Source of the DNA: Gracilaria gracilis
Taxonomy: Eukaryota; Rhodophyta; Florideophyceae; Gracilariales; Gracilariaceae
Direction: 5' to 3'
Assembly: GCA_030374805.1 (NCBI GenBank)
Contig: JARGSG010000062.1
Location: forward strand, 1 to 44,943
Length of the DNA stretch: 44,943 bases
A model generated the notes under the pieces. That model was not told the origin of the DNA, did no database searches, and worked only from the letters and a program-made list of their open reading frames with translations. Made by a program: the position numbers and the translations under genes. Each line of letters begins with the position of its first letter. Positions within the stretch are counted from its first letter, which is position 1. Shown one piece after another: positions 1-10,794 of the stretch.

Positions 1-3000
1 TGCTCTTATAGTGCACGTCATCATCCAAACATAACTCACAGACGTCGCGTGTTTTTATAACAATAATGTTAATACACATTGTAATCCACCTCAACGTATC
101 TTTCACGCGGAAAATTATTTTTGCGCACCAACGGCACTCATCATTTGATCATGAAAAACGGCTTAGCGAACTCCTTCCGGAATGTTGGTCGGACTGAGGG
201 TTGAAACCCGCCACGAAACCGTAACCAAAACACAAACACAAACCGAAACCGCAAAGCCGTTTTCAACTCCACAGCATCTCCGTGAGCCCTGATGCTTGTA
301 CAGCGTGTTGGAACTACATCCAATGCGTGCCAAATTTCGGCCTTGACGTTTTTGCACCGCTTGTGATCGCCCAACGGAGTTCATTCATTCTGATCTTGTA
401 CGCCGCTCTTGTGTACTTCCTGCACCATTGCGCTGCTGCTGCACCTATCACGTTCCAATTTCCTATCTCCATTCTGCAGTCTCCCCATCTCATTTTCATA
501 CACCTCACTACGCCCATAACCTGATGTCCATTACACCAGAGTACCTACGAAAATCCCATTCTGTGCTCCAGCTCTCAACGAATTTATAAACATCGTTCGC
601 ACTCAGAGAACCAATTCTCTCTATGTCAAGTGCGTTGTAATAACTTTGAGGTGCAGTCATGTCGCCGCCCAGTCTCAATGTCGACATTGCTAATTTCCAG
701 AAAACACCGGGTTAAAAACTACAATTATGAGAATCTCATGATACTCTCGTGGATATTGTATTACATTGGTATGCCGTACACAATACTTCTATTCTCTGCT
801 CTTGAGCTCTCATGCTCCACGTTATCATCCAAACATAACTAACAGACGTCGCTTGTTTTCCAACAACAATATTAATACACATTGTAATCCACGTTCAACG
901 GTATCTTTCACGCGGAAAATTATTTTTGCGCACCAACGGCTCTCATCATTTGATCGTGAAAACGCCTTAGCGAACTCCTTCCAGAATGTTGGTCGGACTG
1001 TGTGTTGAAACCCGCCACGAAACCATAACCAAAACACAAACACAAACCGAAACCGCAAAGCCGTTTTCAACTCCACAGCATCTCTGTGAGCCCTGATGCT
1101 TGTACAGCCTGTCAGAATTACATCCAATGCGTGCCAGCAAATGGCGCCGACGTTTCTGCACCGCTTCTGATCGCCCAACGGAGTTCATTCATTCTGATCT
1201 TGTACGCCGCTCTTGTGTACTTCCTGCACCATTGCGCTGCTGCTGCACCCATCACGTTCCCATTTCATATCTCCATTCCCCAGTCTCCCCATCTCATTTT
1301 CGTACACCTCACTACGCTCATAACCTGCTTTCCATTACACCAAGGTACCTACGAAAATCCCATTCTGTGCTCCAGATCTCAACGAATTTATGCACAACGT
1401 TCGCACTAAGAGAACCGATTCTCTCTATCTTAAGTGCGTTGTAATAACTTCAAGGTGCAGTCATGTCACGGCCCAGTCTCAATGTCGACATTGCTAAACT
1501 CCAGAGAATACCAGGTTAAAAATTACGATTATGAGAATCTCATGATACTCTCGTGGATATTGTATTACATTAGTATGCCGTTCACAATGCTTCTATTTTC
1601 TGCCCTTGAGCTCTTATGCTCCACGTTATCATCCAAACATAACTAACAGACGTCGCTTGTTTTCCAACAACAATATTAATACACATTGTAATCCACGTTC
1701 AACGGTATCTTTCACGCGGAAAATTATTTTTGCGCACCAACGGCTCTCATCATTTGATCATGAAAACGCCTTAGCGAACTCCTTCTAGAATATTGGTCCG
1801 ACTTTGGGTTGAAACCCGCACGAAACCGTAACCAAAACACAAACACAAACCGAAACCCTAAATCCGTCTTCAATTCCGCAGCATCTCTGCGAGCCCTGAT
1901 GCTTGTACAGCCTGTCAGAATTACCTCCAATGCGTGCCAGCAAATGGCGCCGACGCTTCTGCACCGCTTGTGATCGCTCAACGAAGTTCATTCATCCTGA
2001 CCTTGTATGCCACTCTCGTGTACTTCCGCACCATTGCGCAACGGCTCTCATCATTTGATCATGAAAACGCCTTAGCGAACTCCTTCCGGAATGTTGGTCG
2101 GACTGTGTGTTGAAACCCGCAACGAAAACGTAATTAAAACGCAAACACAAACCGAAACCGCAAAGCCGTTTTCAACTCCACAGCATCTCTGTGAGCCCTG
2201 ATGCTTGTACAGCCTGTCAGAATTACATCCAATGCGTGCCAAATTTCGGCGCCGACGTTTTTGCACCGCTTCTGATCGCCCAACGGAGTTCATTCATTCT
2301 GATCTTGTACGCCGCTCTTGTGTACTTCCTGCACCATTGCGCTGCTGCTGCACCCATCACGTTCCAATTTCATATCTCCAATCCCCAGTCTCCCCATCTC
2401 ATTTTCATACACCTCACTACGCTCATAACCTGCTTTCCACTACACCAAGGTACCTACGAAAATCCCATTCTGTGCTCCAGCTCTCAACGAATTTATGCAC
2501 AACGTTCGCACTCAGAGAACCAATTCTCTCGATGTCAAGGGCGTTGTAATAACTTCAAGGTGCAGTCATGTCGCGGCCCAGTCTCAATGTCGACATTGCT
2601 AATTTCCAGAGAATACCAGGTTAAAAATTACAGTTATGAGAATCTCATGATACTCTCGTGGATATTGTATTACTTTCGTATGCCGTACACAATGCTTCTA
2701 TTCTCTGCTTTTGCGCCGACGCTTCTGCACCGCTTGTGATCGCCCAATGGGGTTCAGTCATCCTGACCTTGTACGCCGTGCTTGTGTACCTCCTGCACCA
2801 TTGCGCTGCTGCTGCACCCATCACGCTCCAATTTGCTATCTTTATTCCCCATTCCTCATTCTCTCCATCTCATTTTCATACACCTCACTACGCTCATAAC
2901 CTGCTCTCTATTACACCAAGGTACCTACGACAATCCCATTCTGTGCTCCAGCTCTCAACGAATTTATGCACAACGTTCGCACTCAGAGAACCGATTCTCT

Positions 3001-3892
3001 CTATGTCAAGTGCGTTGTAACAACTTTGAGGTGCAGACATGTCGCGGCCCATTCTCAATGTCGACATTGCTAATTTCCAGAGAATACCAGTTTAAAAATT
3101 ACAACTATGAGAATCTCATGATACTCTCGTGGATATTGTATTACATTGGTATGCCGTACACAATGCTTCTATTCTCTGCTCTTGCGCTCTCATGCTCCAC
3201 GTCTTCATCCAAACATAAATAACAGACGTCGCTTGTTTTCCAACAATAATATTAATACACATTGTAATCCACGTTCAACGGTATCTTTCACGCGGAAAAT
3301 TATTTTTGCGCACCAACGTCTCTCATCATTTGATCATGAAAACGCCTTAGCGAACTCCTTCCAGAATGTTGGTCGAACTGAGGGTTGAAACGCGCCGCGA
3401 AACCGTAACCAAAACAAAAACACAAACCGAAACCCCCAAATCCGTTTTCAACTCCACAGCATCTCTGTGAGCCCTGATGCTTGTTCAGCGTGTCAAACTA
3501 CATCGGCGCCAACACTTCTGCACAACTTCTGATCGCCCAACGGAGTTCATTCATTCTTACCTTGTACGCCGCATCTGTGTACTTCCTGCACAATTGCGCT
3601 GCTGCTGCACCCATCACGCTCCAATTTCCTATCTCTATTCTCCAGTCTCCCCATCTCATTTTCATTCACCTCACTACGCTCATAACCTGATTTCTATTAC
3701 ACCAAGGTACCTACGACGATCCCATTCTGTGCTCCAGCTCTCAACGAATTTATGCACAACGTTCGCACTCAGAGAACCGATTCTCTCTATGTCAAGTGCG
3801 TTGTAATAACTTCGAGGTGCAGTCATGTCGCGGGCCAGTCTCAATGTCAATATTGCTACTTTGCAGAGAATACCAGTTTAGAAATTGCTCAT
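1..3892. repeat. Tandem satellite array I, unit about 804 bp
   Basis: The same blocks recur in order: the ATCCAAACATAACT block near 20, 828, 1632 and 3208, and the GAGCCCTGATGCTTGTACAG block near 285, 1089, 1893, 2194 and 3469. Two neighbouring full units give a period of about 804 bp. The array is not regular. The unit starting near 1616 breaks off at about 2035 and resumes in mid-unit, and another jump occurs near 2712, where a segment from the middle of the unit is joined to its later part. Each unit carries open frames of 70-180 codons on both strands, but they shift between copies and match no family I know, so I treat them as chance frames of a satellite. Confidence 0.9.
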
Positions 3893-6800
3893 TGACGGGG
3901 TCTCGCTTATTTTCTTCGTAAACACCGTTGGGGTTTATGTCTCGGTTTCCAATGTGGTTTTTACGTTTAGTCGTCCAAAAAGAAGACGTTATGAGTAATA
4001 TTTGTGGTCAATACAAAGCTCCATCACGCCTCAAATGGTTTGCACACAGCCGCCATACTTCAGTTAATTCAATAAAATGCGCGCATTTCACAAAAACTGT
4101 TCCAAGGCTAATGGTGGAGCTTGGTCAAGGTACATCAGCTTTCAACGACATGGAAGCCACCTCTAAAATGGTTTTATACCTCAGCCGCCAGTCGCCTGCA
4201 GTTCAATAACAGTGCCATGTGTGGCATGCGAACATGCATCTTCACAGAAAACTAGTCTTTGTGCTGATAATCTTGGGTGCTAGCCCAGTGCGTGGACCTT
4301 CCTTTGGGATATCCTCAAGTACCCCACGCAAACTAGACAGCGAACATGTGTAAGAAAACAATTGCTCGTTGGCGGGGTCTCGCTTACTAGTTCTCTATAA
4401 ACACCGTTGGGGTTTATGTCTGGGTTTGCATTTGCGTTTCAATAACAGTGGGTCGAAAGGGGAGAGGTTACGAGGCATATATACGGATCAATACAAAGCT
4501 CCATCATCACTCAAATGGTTGGCACACAGCTGCCATGCTTCAGATAATTCAATAAAATGCGCGCATTGTCACCAAAACTGTTCCAAGACTAATGCGTGGA
4601 GCTTGGCAAGGTAGATCACTTATATCCGACATGGAAGCCACCCCATGCGTTGTAATAACTTCGAGGTGCAGTCATGTCGCGGGCCAGTCTCAATGTCAAT
4701 ATTGCTACTTTGCAGAGAATACCAGTTTAGAAATTGCTCGTTGGCGGGGTCTCGCTTACTTTCTCTCGTAAACACCGTTGGGGTTTATGTCTGGGTTTGC
4801 AATGTGGGTTTGTATTAGGGGTCGAAAGGGGAGTCGTCCAAAAAGAAGACGTTATGAGTAATATTTATGGTCAATACAAAGCTCCATCATCGCCTCAAAT
4901 GGTTTGCACACAGCCGCCATACTTCAGTTAATTCAATAAAATGCGCGCATTTCACAAAAACTGTTCCAAGGCTAATGGTGGAGCTTGGGGAAGGTAGATC
5001 ACTTTCAACGACATGGAAGCCACCCTAAAATAGTTGTATACCTAACTTCGAAGTCGCCCTGCGTTCAATAACAGTGCCGCGTGTGGCAGGGGAACATGAT
5101 CTTGGCAGAACACTAGTCTTTGTGCTGATATATCTTGGGTGCTAGCCCAGTGCGTGGACCTTCCTTTTCTATATCCTCAAGTACCCCACGCAAACTAGAC
5201 AGCGAACATGTGTAAGAAAACAATTGCTCGTTGGCGGGTCTCGCTTACTTTCTCTCGTAAACACCGTTGGGGTTTATGTCTGGGTTTGCATTTGTGGTTT
5301 GTATTAGGGGTCGAAAGGAGAAGAGGTTACGAGGCATATATACGGTCAATACAAAGCTCCATCATCGCCTCAAATGGTTTGCACACAACTGCCATACTTC
5401 AGTTAATTCAATAAAATGCGCGCATTTCACCAAAACTGTTCCAAGACTAATGGTGGAGCTTGGGAAGGTAGATCACTTTCAACGACATGGAAGCCGCCTT
5501 GGAATAGCTTTATACCTCAATTGCTAAGTCGCCTGCGTTCCAATAACAGTGCCATGTGTGGCAGGGAACATGATCTTGTACAGAACACTAGTCTTTGTGC
5601 TGCTCTAATCTTGGGTGTAGCCCAGTGCGCACTGGCAACCGATTCATCTCTATGTCAAGTGCTATAACCTCGAGGTGCAGTATGTCGCGGGCCAGTCTCA
5701 ATGCAATATTGCTACTTTTGACAGAGAAACATGTAGTAAGGAAAAATTGCTCGTTGGCGGGGTCTCGCTTACTTTCTCTCGTAAACACCGTTGGGGTTTA
5801 TGTCTGGGTTTGCATTTGGGTTTGTATTAGGGGTCGAAAGGAGAGAGGTTACGAGGCATATATACGGTCAATACAAAGCTCCATCATCCCTCAAATGGTT
5901 TGCACACAACTGCCATACTTCAGTTAATTCAATAAAATGCGCGCATTTCACCAAAACTGTTCCAAGACTAATGGTGGAGCTTGGGAAGGTAGATCACTTT
6001 CAACGACATGGAAGCCGCCTTGGAATAGCTTTATACCTCTATTAAAGTCGCCTGCGTTGAATAACAGTGCCATGTGTGGCAGGGAACATGATCTTGGCAG
6101 CACACTAGTCCTTGTGCTGCTGATCTTGGGTGAAGCCCAGTGTGGCAACTTCATTCATCCCTATTCTCGAATAGGCCATGCCTACTTTTCCACCAACATG
6201 TAGAAGGGAAAAATCGCTGGTTGGCTGTGTTTCGGTTACTATACCTATAACCACTGTTAAGGTTTATGTCTGGGTTTGCATTGGGGTTTGTATTAAGGGT
6301 CGAAAGGTGAGAGGTTACGAGGCATATATACGGTCAATACAAAGCTCCATCATCCCTCAAATGGTTTGCACACAACTGCCATACTTCAGTTAATTCAATA
6401 AAATGCGCGCATTTCACCAAAACTGTTCCAAGACTAATGGTGGAGCTTGGGAAGGTAGATCACTTTCAACGACATGGAAGCCGCCTTGGAATAGCTTTAT
6501 ACCTCTATTAAAGTCGCCTGCGTTGAATAACAGAGCCATGTGTGGCAGGGAACATGATCTTGGCAGCACACTAGTCCTTGTGCTGCTGATCTTGGGTGAA
6601 GCCCAGTGTGGCAACTTCATTCATCCCTATTCTCGAATAGGCCATGCCTACTTTTCCACCAACATGTAGAAGGGAAAAATCGCTGGTTGGCTGTGTTTCG
6701 GTTACTATACCTATAACCACTGTTAAGGTTTATGTCTGGGTTTGCATTGGGGTTTGTATTAAGGGTCGAAAGGTGAGAGGTTACGAGGCATATATACGGT

Positions 6801-7833
6801 CAATACAAAGCTCCATCATCCCTCAAATGGTTTGCACACAGCTGCCATACCTCAGTTAATTCAATAAAATGCGCGCATTTCACCAAAACTGTTCCAAGGC
6901 TAATGGTGGAGCTTTGGAAGGTAGATCACTTTCAACGACATGGAAGCCGCCTTAAAATAGCTTTATACCTCTATTAAATTCGCCTGCGTTGAATAACAGT
7001 GCCATGTGTGGCAGGGAACATGATCTTGGCAGCACACTAGTCCTTGTGCTGCTGATCTTGGGTGAAGCCCAGTGTGGCAACTTCATTCATCCCTATTCTC
7101 GAATAGGCCATGCCTACTTTTTCCACCAACATGTAGAAAAGGAAATCGCTGGTTGGCTGTGATTTGGTTACTATCTCTATAACCACTGTTAGGGTTTATG
7201 TCTGGGTTTGCATTGGGGTTTGTATTAGGGGTCGAAATGGGAGAGGTCACGAGGCATATATACGGTCAATACAAAGCTCCATCACGCCACAAATGGTTTG
7301 CACACAGCTGCCATACTTCAGTTAATTCAATAAAATGCGCGCATTTCACCAAAACTGTTCCAAGACTAATGGTCGAGCTTGGGAAGGTAGATCTCTACTC
7401 AACATGGAAGCCCCCTTGGAATAGCTTAACACCTCTATTGGAGTCACCTGCGATGAATCAGAGTGCTTTGGGTGGCAGGAAACATGATCTTGGCGGAACA
7501 CTAGAGCATGTGCTGCTAATCTTGGGTGAAGCCCAGTGTGGCAACTTCATTCATCCCTATTCTCGAATAAGCCATGCCTACTTTTCCACCAATATGTAGA
7601 AGGGAAAAATCGCTGGTTGGCTGTGTTTCGGTTACTACATCTATAACCACTGTTAAGGTTTATGTCTGGGTTTGCATTGGGGTTTGTATTAGGGGTCGAA
7701 ATGGGAGAGGTCACGAGGCATATATACGGTCAATACAAAGCTCCATCACGCCTCAAATGGTTTGCACACAGCTGCCATACTTCAGGTAATTCAATAAAAT
7801 GCGCGCATTTCACAAGAACTGTTCCAAGACTAA
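3893..7833. repeat. Tandem satellite array II, left part, unit about 466 bp
   Basis: The marker GGTTTATGTCTGGGTTTGCA occurs at about 4411, 4779, 5271, 5797, 6262, 6728, 7194 and 7659, with a variant at 3933. Spacing is irregular at the left (368-526 bp) and settles to 465-466 bp from 5797 onward. The outer left units are also more diverged, while the units at 5937-6400 and 6403-6866 are almost identical. This is the usual picture of a satellite homogenised in its interior and decaying at its edge. Every regular unit contains an open plus-strand frame of about 81-84 codons. No promoter or known domain was seen. The last unit is cut at 7833 by the transposon. Confidence 0.93.
4640..5760. repeat. 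Repeated hybrid junctions between arrays I and II
   Basis: The end of an array I unit (GTAATAACTTCGAGGTGCAG through GAGAATACCAGTTTAGAAAT) runs straight into array II sequence (TTGCTCGTTGGCGGGGTCTC) at the main border near 3890. The same hybrid recurs inside array II at about 4647-4740. A more diverged version lies at about 5643-5760. The border between the two satellites has therefore been copied at least twice, which fits unequal exchange at the edge of the array. Confidence 0.8.
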
Positions 7834-7852
7834 GGCGGTGTCTAAACAAGCG
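7831..7852 (+). repeat. Left target duplication (TAA) and 19-bp terminal inverted repeat
   Basis: TAA at 7831-7833 is followed by GGCGGTGTCTAAACAAGCG at 7834-7852. This is the exact reverse complement of the right end. Similarity continues beyond the perfect part after a 1-base gap (TGAACGT). Confidence 0.95.
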
Positions 7853-8217
7853 TGAACGTGCGTGAACGGCGACCGTGAACGCCCATATACGCCTTTTCAT
7901 TGGCTCACGCAGCTCCGAGCGGGCTGACCCTCTGTATGCCCGTGAACGCCCCTTTCAATTTCTTGAAAGCCCACCGTCTGTAAGGCGAAAGCGCTCCCGA
8001 ACTAAACTGTACCACTTGGTGGCACGATTGCCAATCATTTACCTCCGGGCCTCATCGGGTTTTCCGGTCCAGTTCAACCCAGTAGGGTGCATAGTACTTC
8101 CCGCTGCATGCTGCGCCGAGCGGAGCAATATACAGCGGCTCCCTGGCGCAAGGATGCTGCGTTGCGTTCCCCACCGACGCACCCAACGCACCACCGTGCT
8201 TCTCCGATCTCGGAAGA
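7850..8217. promoter_or_regulatory. Subterminal GTGAACG repeats and leader of the accessory gene
   Basis: CGTGAACG-type motifs lie at about 7851, 7861, 7873 and 7941, and further copies in both orientations lie within about 25 bp of the right end (near 19490-19503). Clustered short motifs just inside the inverted repeats are typical transposase or accessory-protein binding sites in Harbinger and related elements; binding here is inferred. The rest, to 8217, would be promoter and 5' leader of the ORF starting at 8218. I saw no clear TATA box and no other gene. Confidence 0.55.
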
Positions 8218-9789
8218 ATGGCACCGCCACCTCCCCAGCGTTGTTCAAACCCCCTTCCTCCGCCTTTGCGACGCAGCCCCAGAAAACACCCAGCATCAGC
8301 TGCGGCGCAAAGTGCGCATACCACCACCAAAGTTCGTCCCTTGCAACCCGCTCTGAACTCCCCGCCAAAGGAACTACCAACCTCCAGCATAGTACCTTCA
8401 TCTTCCGCCGTCACCGTATCTCCATACGATGACCCACGATTTCGTGAAAACAATCGCATGGCTTTTGTCTACTCATTTTTGCTCAGTAGAACGGTCAAAG
8501 ACCTTCGAAAGCTGTGCAAGCCGTTCAAGCTCAAAATCCGAAACCGTCAACATGCGCAACTTGTGTCCCAACTCGTGCTCTTTCTTCATTTGAAGAGCTT
8601 CGAGGACGTGAGTATCCGCGATTTCTTCTCCACAAACGAAGAAATGAAGGGCTACTTTGTTTGGGAGAGTGACGCCAAAGTTCTTAATTCAACTTTGTCC
8701 AAGCTACCGGAGGTTGGCGCGTTCGTAGATATGCTTCACCCATTGGACCGCCGAGAAGTAGCAGATACAATCCTGGCTTTCAAAACTGCCCAACCGTCGT
8801 CATCGGGATTCCCGTTCTCCGCAGAGCTGGAACTACCTGCGGATCCTAGCTTCTCTCTTAACGAATTTGCCAGGCTCTGCGTTATATTGCGTGACGACGA
8901 TATGGCGAAAAACGCGCTCGCAAAAGCCAACGGAGGGACGCTGAGCCGTTCTGAGTTGGATGCCAATGTAACAAGGGAGTCGTTCTGGGCGGTTATTAGT
9001 AGTCGGTTCAACGATTTGCAAGTCGAGTCGAGGTGTTCGTTTACGGGACGTTTGGATGAGGTGGATTCCAACAAAAGACCCCTGTGTCTACGAACTGCAT
9101 CGGTGCTAAAGCACCAGTATGAAAGTGTCAGGAAACTGGTTACTACCGCTAAAGCTAACTGGTCGAAGTCGGGGCAAAACAACCCGAGCAATATTTCCAA
9201 CTTTCTCCGCATGACGGGTAGCGGTCAACTGACAGCCGAGTCGAAGCGCGCGTACGTATTCTTTATTGTCGCGCGCTTAGGAACCGCAAATGAGGCCGTC
9301 GAATTTATTGAGACCACGTCAAAATTGGTGGAGGACTCCGAGGGAGGCGTCGAGGAAGGTCTGGCAATCAACTCTCCCGAAGAGGAAGCATTTTCTTTCC
9401 GCAAGAAGCGAAGCTCCAGTGGGCGAAACAGTGGGAGTCAGAAAGAACTGGGGGAGCTTTCAAAAGGCGTCGACTTCTCCAACAAAATTTCTCAGGAGCA
9501 GACGACCATATTAAGAGAGCAATTGAACTTTGAACGTGAGAAGTTCGCTCACACGGCTGGAGGAAGGAAGACCACGGAGGAAAAGGAAGCCGAGGTGTTT
9601 GGTGCCCGTGTTAAACTCGCTACTCTGCTGGCGGAGAGCTCGGTGCAGATAAAGCGTGTTCGCGATTTGAACGACGAGGATCTCACGCAGACTCTAGAGG
9701 AGAATCATCATCACCTCTTGAAGAGGTTCAAGAGAATGATTCGGAAGAAGAGCCCTGAAGATGAGGATGGTGATGGTGGGTTTCTTTAG
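8218..9789 (+). CDS. Harbinger accessory DNA-binding protein (SAP-like plus Myb/SANT-like)
   Basis: An intact 523-codon ORF. Residues 1-75 are proline- and serine-rich and probably disordered. Residues about 91-123 (TVKDLRKLCKPFKLKIRNR...LVSQL) have the spacing of a SAP DNA-binding helix pair. Residues about 250-330 (FWAVISSRFND ... LKHQYESVRKLV ... SGQNNPSN) match the trihelix Myb/SANT-like pattern of transposon accessory proteins: aromatic residues at helix spacing, then an SG-N-P turn. Residues 427-475 look like a charged coiled coil. The C-terminus is basic (KRFKRMIRKK), a likely nuclear signal, followed by an acidic tail. In Harbinger systems such a protein binds the element ends and brings the transposase into the nucleus; that role is inferred. 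The first ATG was taken; Met81 is an alternative that keeps both DNA-binding regions. It lies just inside the left end and points inward. Confidence 0.72.
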   Translation: MAPPPPQRCSNPLPPPLRRSPRKHPASAAAQSAHTTTKVRPLQPALNSPPKELPTSSIVPSSSAVTVSPYDDPRFRENNRMAFVYSFLLSRTVKDLRKLCKPFKLKIRNRQHAQLVSQLVLFLHLKSFEDVSIRDFFSTNEEMKGYFVWESDAKVLNSTLSKLPEVGAFVDMLHPLDRREVADTILAFKTAQPSSSGFPFSAELELPADPSFSLNEFARLCVILRDDDMAKNALAKANGGTLSRSELDANVTRESFWAVISSRFNDLQVESRCSFTGRLDEVDSNKRPLCLRTASVLKHQYESVRKLVTTAKANWSKSGQNNPSNISNFLRMTGSGQLTAESKRAYVFFIVARLGTANEAVEFIETTSKLVEDSEGGVEEGLAINSPEEEAFSFRKKRSSSGRNSGSQKELGELSKGVDFSNKISQEQTTILREQLNFEREKFAHTAGGRKTTEEKEAEVFGARVKLATLLAESSVQIKRVRDLNDEDLTQTLEENHHHLLKRFKRMIRKKSPEDEDGDGGFL

Positions 9790-9913
9790 TGGTAAACGCT
9801 CGGTTCAATTGCATCTATAGTTTTAGGAATCACTTATTGCTCTACATTTATCTGTTTGTCTGTTGTTAAAGTTTCTGCATCTTTCTCTTCCATTTTCTAC
9901 GTTTGAAGGCGCC

Positions 9914-10204
9914 ATGGCTTCGTCTGTGCGATGTTCTCACAAGCCACACAATGTGCCTGGCCGACTCACCATCATCACCAGAATGGGTGCCGACAACATT
10001 CTTCAAGCTCCGCCCCCGCTCATTCGCGCCGTACAACGCGAGGGCCGCAACGTGCTGTGGGTGTCCGACAGCATGCATGGCAACACCTTCAAGACCGATT
10101 CGGGCTACAAGACACGCTCATGGAATCGAATCATGGCAGAGGTGCGAGGCTTCTTGAACACAAAAGCTTATAAAACTCTACTTACATCGCCTTCAAACCC
10201 CTAA
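9914..10204 (+). pseudogene. Captured fragment of class II DAHP synthase
   Basis: From Met at 9914 the frame reads ...[17 protein letters not shown]...[25 protein letters not shown]...[17 protein letters not shown]. This matches the conserved core of plant/bacterial-type 3-deoxy-D-arabino-heptulosonate-7-phosphate synthase (NPGRLTLITRMGA, DPMHGNT, KTR, EV), the first enzyme of the shikimate pathway. Only about 80 residues of a protein usually near 450 are present. Homology stops after EVRGF, and the following residues to the stop do not continue the family. The usual CDPMHGNT reads SDSMHGNT. The piece lacks most of the catalytic barrel and cannot be an enzyme. It starts 124 bp after the accessory ORF, on the same strand. 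Confidence 0.8.
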
Positions 10205-10205
10205 C

Positions 10206-10794
10206 AATAATCACCCGCTCAACCCCGCCCAGTGCGCCGCTCTCAACGGCGAGTCTTCCGACGAGACTGCCAGTGATGATTTTCTTGCCTCTATCACAAA
10301 CAGTACAGCTCCGCCGTGCGACTCCGCTCTGTCTGCGCTCGCTCGCATTGCAGAGAGAAACCCGCGTCGCCCGCTGTACATCAACTTGAGAAAGGTGCGA
10401 AGAAACCCAAATTACACAGCATGGATCCCCGTCAAGCTCAACTACCTTGAAAATGACATTGAACTCGACCCATCTCGCCCTTACTTTGGCGAGAGTAGGA
10501 CCCAGATGGACAAAGCTGAGGAAGCGTACCGCAAAATGCCCGAGGATGCCAGCCGAAGAAAGAGTCCTTCAAGCATACAAGCAACTCATCCTCTTCAAGC
10601 TTTCCAGAAAAGATAAACATGAAATCTCCGATTCCAGAACGCCGTGTTTCTGCTGCTGATGATGAAGCAGAAGTAGCCGATGGAAAATCATTGTAGAGAA
10701 CGACGGAATACTGATGACTGGGAATCCCCGAACGCAATTCAGAACCAAGAAGCGCTACTGCCGGGCTACATGTAAAGGGGAAGGTCCTTTCTAA
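10206..10794 (+). pseudogene. Unrecognised gene fragment, frameshifted
   Basis: An open plus-strand frame runs from about 10158 to 10616. Its protein-like part begins near 10230 (ESSDETASDDFLASITNS) and continues through ALARIAERNPRRPLYINLRK and YTAWIPVKLNYLEND to EEAYRKMPED. At about 10555 the coding appearance moves to another frame (AEERVLQAYKQLILFKLSRK), and a further short stretch (NPRTQFRTKKRYC) ends at 10794, next to the convergent stop of the helicase-like ORF. I do not recognise the family. Acidic and serine-rich at the start, basic at the end. The frameshift and lack of a clear start suggest a captured fragment like its neighbours, but a gene with an intron is possible. Confidence 0.4.

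Noticed and set aside
1848..1860. CCCTAAA in array I as a telomere unit
   Set aside because: A single occurrence produced by point changes in one unit; the other units read differently there.
1..3892. Many open frames of 60-180 codons on both strands of array I
   Set aside because: They move and break between copies of the same repeat and have no family resemblance, so they are chance frames in a satellite.
8039..9212. Minus-strand ORFs of 120-158 codons opposite the accessory gene
   Set aside because: They are antisense shadows of the 523-codon ORF and its leader, without recognisable domains.
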